Shown here piece by piece: positions 11,184 through 12,302 of a DNA stretch of 12,302 bases. The stretch covers positions 10,571-22,872 of the forward strand of contig DZDB01000016.1 of the NCBI GenBank assembly GCA_022736605.1. Reading direction: 5' to 3'. The position numbers and the translations under genes are program-made. This stretch comes from Sideroxydans lithotrophicus (GTDB taxonomy: Bacteria > Pseudomonadota > Gammaproteobacteria > Burkholderiales > Sulfuriferulaceae). Under the pieces are notes generated by a model. That model ran no database searches. It worked only from the letters and a program-made list of their open reading frames with translations, and was not told the origin of the DNA. Position 1 is the first letter of the stretch. Every line of letters starts with the position of its first letter.

Positions 11184-12302
11184 ATGAAATTACCCAATCG
11201 ATTCAGTACCGTGCCAGTCATCGGCATGCTACGCCGCCTGTTTATATTGAGACTGTACGCGATTACTGGGCAGTTGCTGGTGATACTGGGCGTCAATTAT
11301 GGCTTGCAGATTGCGCTGCCGTTACTGCCGATGCTGGCGGTGATTGCGCTGTCAGGATTGCTTAATCTGGTGACCTGGGTACGTTTGCAGCAGCCTTGGC
11401 CCGCGACGACGCTGGAGTTCATGGCGCACTTGCTGGTAGACGTGATGGCGCTCACGGTACTGCTGTTTTATAGCGGCGGTTCGACCAATCCTTTTGTATC
11501 GCTGTACTTGCTGCCCATCATCATTGCCGCGATTAGTCTGCCAGCGCTGTACGCCTGGGGACTGACACTGCTCAGCGTGGCGGCTTACAGTTTGCTGTTG
11601 TTGGTGTATTTGCCCTTAAATATGCCGCAGAACGACATGGCGTTTAATCTGCACGTGGTTGGCATGTGGATTAATTTTATTGTCAGTGCAGTGCTGATTG
11701 CCTATTTTGTGAGTCGCATGGCGGAATCGATTCGCAGTCGAGATCAGGCGCTGGCGCAAGCGCGTGAAAACAACTTACGCAACGAGCAGATCGTCGCGCT
11801 GGGGAGCCTGGCGGCTGGTGCGGCACATGAGCTGTCTACGCCGCTGGCCACCATGGCCATTGTGACGGGCGAATTGCAACGCGAACAGGGCGACAATCCG
11901 GCGTGGGCCGACAGCCTGCAAATTCTGCGGCAACAGCTTGCCGCGTGCAAAGCCATCCTCACGCAGCTGACCGCCGAGGGCGGCGCCGCGCGTGCCGAGG
12001 GCGGCCACTTGCTGGCGGTGGATACCTATCTGGACGGGTTGGTGGGGCGCTGGCAGTTGCTGCGCCCCGGCACATTGCTGACCACCCATTGGGACGGCGC
12101 CCGCCCAGCGCCGCAAGTTTTGGCCGATACCACACTCGATCAGGCGCTGCTGAATTTATTCAACAATGCGGCAGACAGCGGTTCGGCCAGTGTTGATCTG
12201 CTGGCAAACTGGCGGGGCACACTGCTTCAGCTCGACATACTCGAACGTGGCAGAGGGTTTGATCAGGCTGCCTTACAGCGTGCGGGAGAGGTATTTTTTA
12301 CG
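11184..12302 (+). CDS. regB: Redox sensor histidine kinase, RegB/PrrB family (3' end outside window)
   Basis: The first 373 residues are visible and the frame is open at the window end. About six membrane helices span residues 17-178. They contain GGSTNPF (98-104), the quinone-linked redox box of RegB/PrrB kinases (usually GGxxNPF). The H box LGSLAAGAAHELSTPLATMA carries phosphoacceptor His215. Cys255 in LAACKAIL aligns with the redox-active cysteine of RegB. An N box follows (LNLFNNAADS). The G1 region reads LERGRGFD, where the usual Asp is Glu, a mild deviation. The ATG has no clear SD and a stop lies 16 codons upstream, with only a TTG between. RegB senses quinone pool and thiol state and phosphorylates RegA, controlling oxidases and other redox genes. 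The partner regA would be expected downstream, outside the window. Confidence 0.88.
   Translation, partial: MKLPNRFSTVPVIGMLRRLFILRLYAITGQLLVILGVNYGLQIALPLLPMLAVIALSGLLNLVTWVRLQQPWPATTLEFMAHLLVDVMALTVLLFYSGGSTNPFVSLYLLPIIIAAISLPALYAWGLTLLSVAAYSLLLLVYLPLNMPQNDMAFNLHVVGMWINFIVSAVLIAYFVSRMAESIRSRDQALAQARENNLRNEQIVALGSLAAGAAHELSTPLATMAIVTGELQREQGDNPAWADSLQILRQQLAACKAILTQLTAEGGAARAEGGHLLAVDTYLDGLVGRWQLLRPGTLLTTHWDGARPAPQVLADTTLDQALLNLFNNAADSGSASVDLLANWRGTLLQLDILERGRGFDQAALQRAGEVFFT

Noticed and set aside
1..12302. CRISPR array, insertion sequence, tRNA or prophage genes
   Set aside because: No regularly spaced repeats, terminal inverted repeats with transposase, tRNA-like cloverleaf or phage-type proteins were seen.

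Overview
The window looks like a chromosomal segment of a betaproteobacterium, probably near Nitrosomonadales or related iron, sulfur or nitrogen oxidisers. This placement is inferred from the aroE-mtgA pairing, the glnA - DUF4124 gene - ntrB - ntrC order, the Dnr/FNR-type control and the RegB-type kinase; no database was searched. Gene density is normal, start codons mostly have good Shine-Dalgarno (SD) sequences, and I see no insertion sequences, tRNAs, rRNAs or CRISPR arrays.

Region 1 (1-3141): the 3' end of an exonuclease III gene, then a compact four-gene minus-strand operon and a divergent Crp/Fnr-family regulator. In transcription order the operon encodes a small 4-TM protein with an NnrS/heme-copper-oxidase-like histidine motif, a GcvH-like lipoyl carrier with a C-terminal CxxC, a thioredoxin domain fused to a second copy of the same type of 4-TM domain, and a hemerythrin-like protein. 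The regulator resembles Dnr (NO-sensing; no FNR Fe-S cysteines; FNR-type E-x-x-S-R recognition helix). Between them lies a perfect TTGAT-N4-ATCAA box, exactly 41.5 bp upstream of the start point predicted from a -10-like hexamer on the operon side. I infer an anaerobic or NO-induced module that combines lipoyl/dithiol chemistry with membrane redox proteins. This is the best candidate here for an undescribed system.

Region 2 (3184-8136): nitrogen control, all on the minus strand. ntrB-ntrC overlap by 4 bp and have a sigma-54-type promoter. glnA also has a sigma-54 promoter, with NtrC-type dyads upstream, and ends at a strong intrinsic terminator. A small secreted DUF4124 protein gene sits between glnA and ntrB.

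Region 3 (8137-10434): a single-domain rhodanese, an AT-rich spacer carrying two perfect, oppositely oriented DnaA boxes, then translationally coupled aroE and mtgA.

Region 4 (10442-12302): a periplasmic PCu(A)C copper chaperone (minus) and a divergent RegB/PrrB-type redox sensor kinase cut by the window end. The spacer between them holds a RegA-type operator (TGCGAC-N5-GTCGCA), three copies of TTGTCGCAGC, and a structured minus-strand element ending in an intrinsic terminator. That element may be a small RNA or an attenuating leader.
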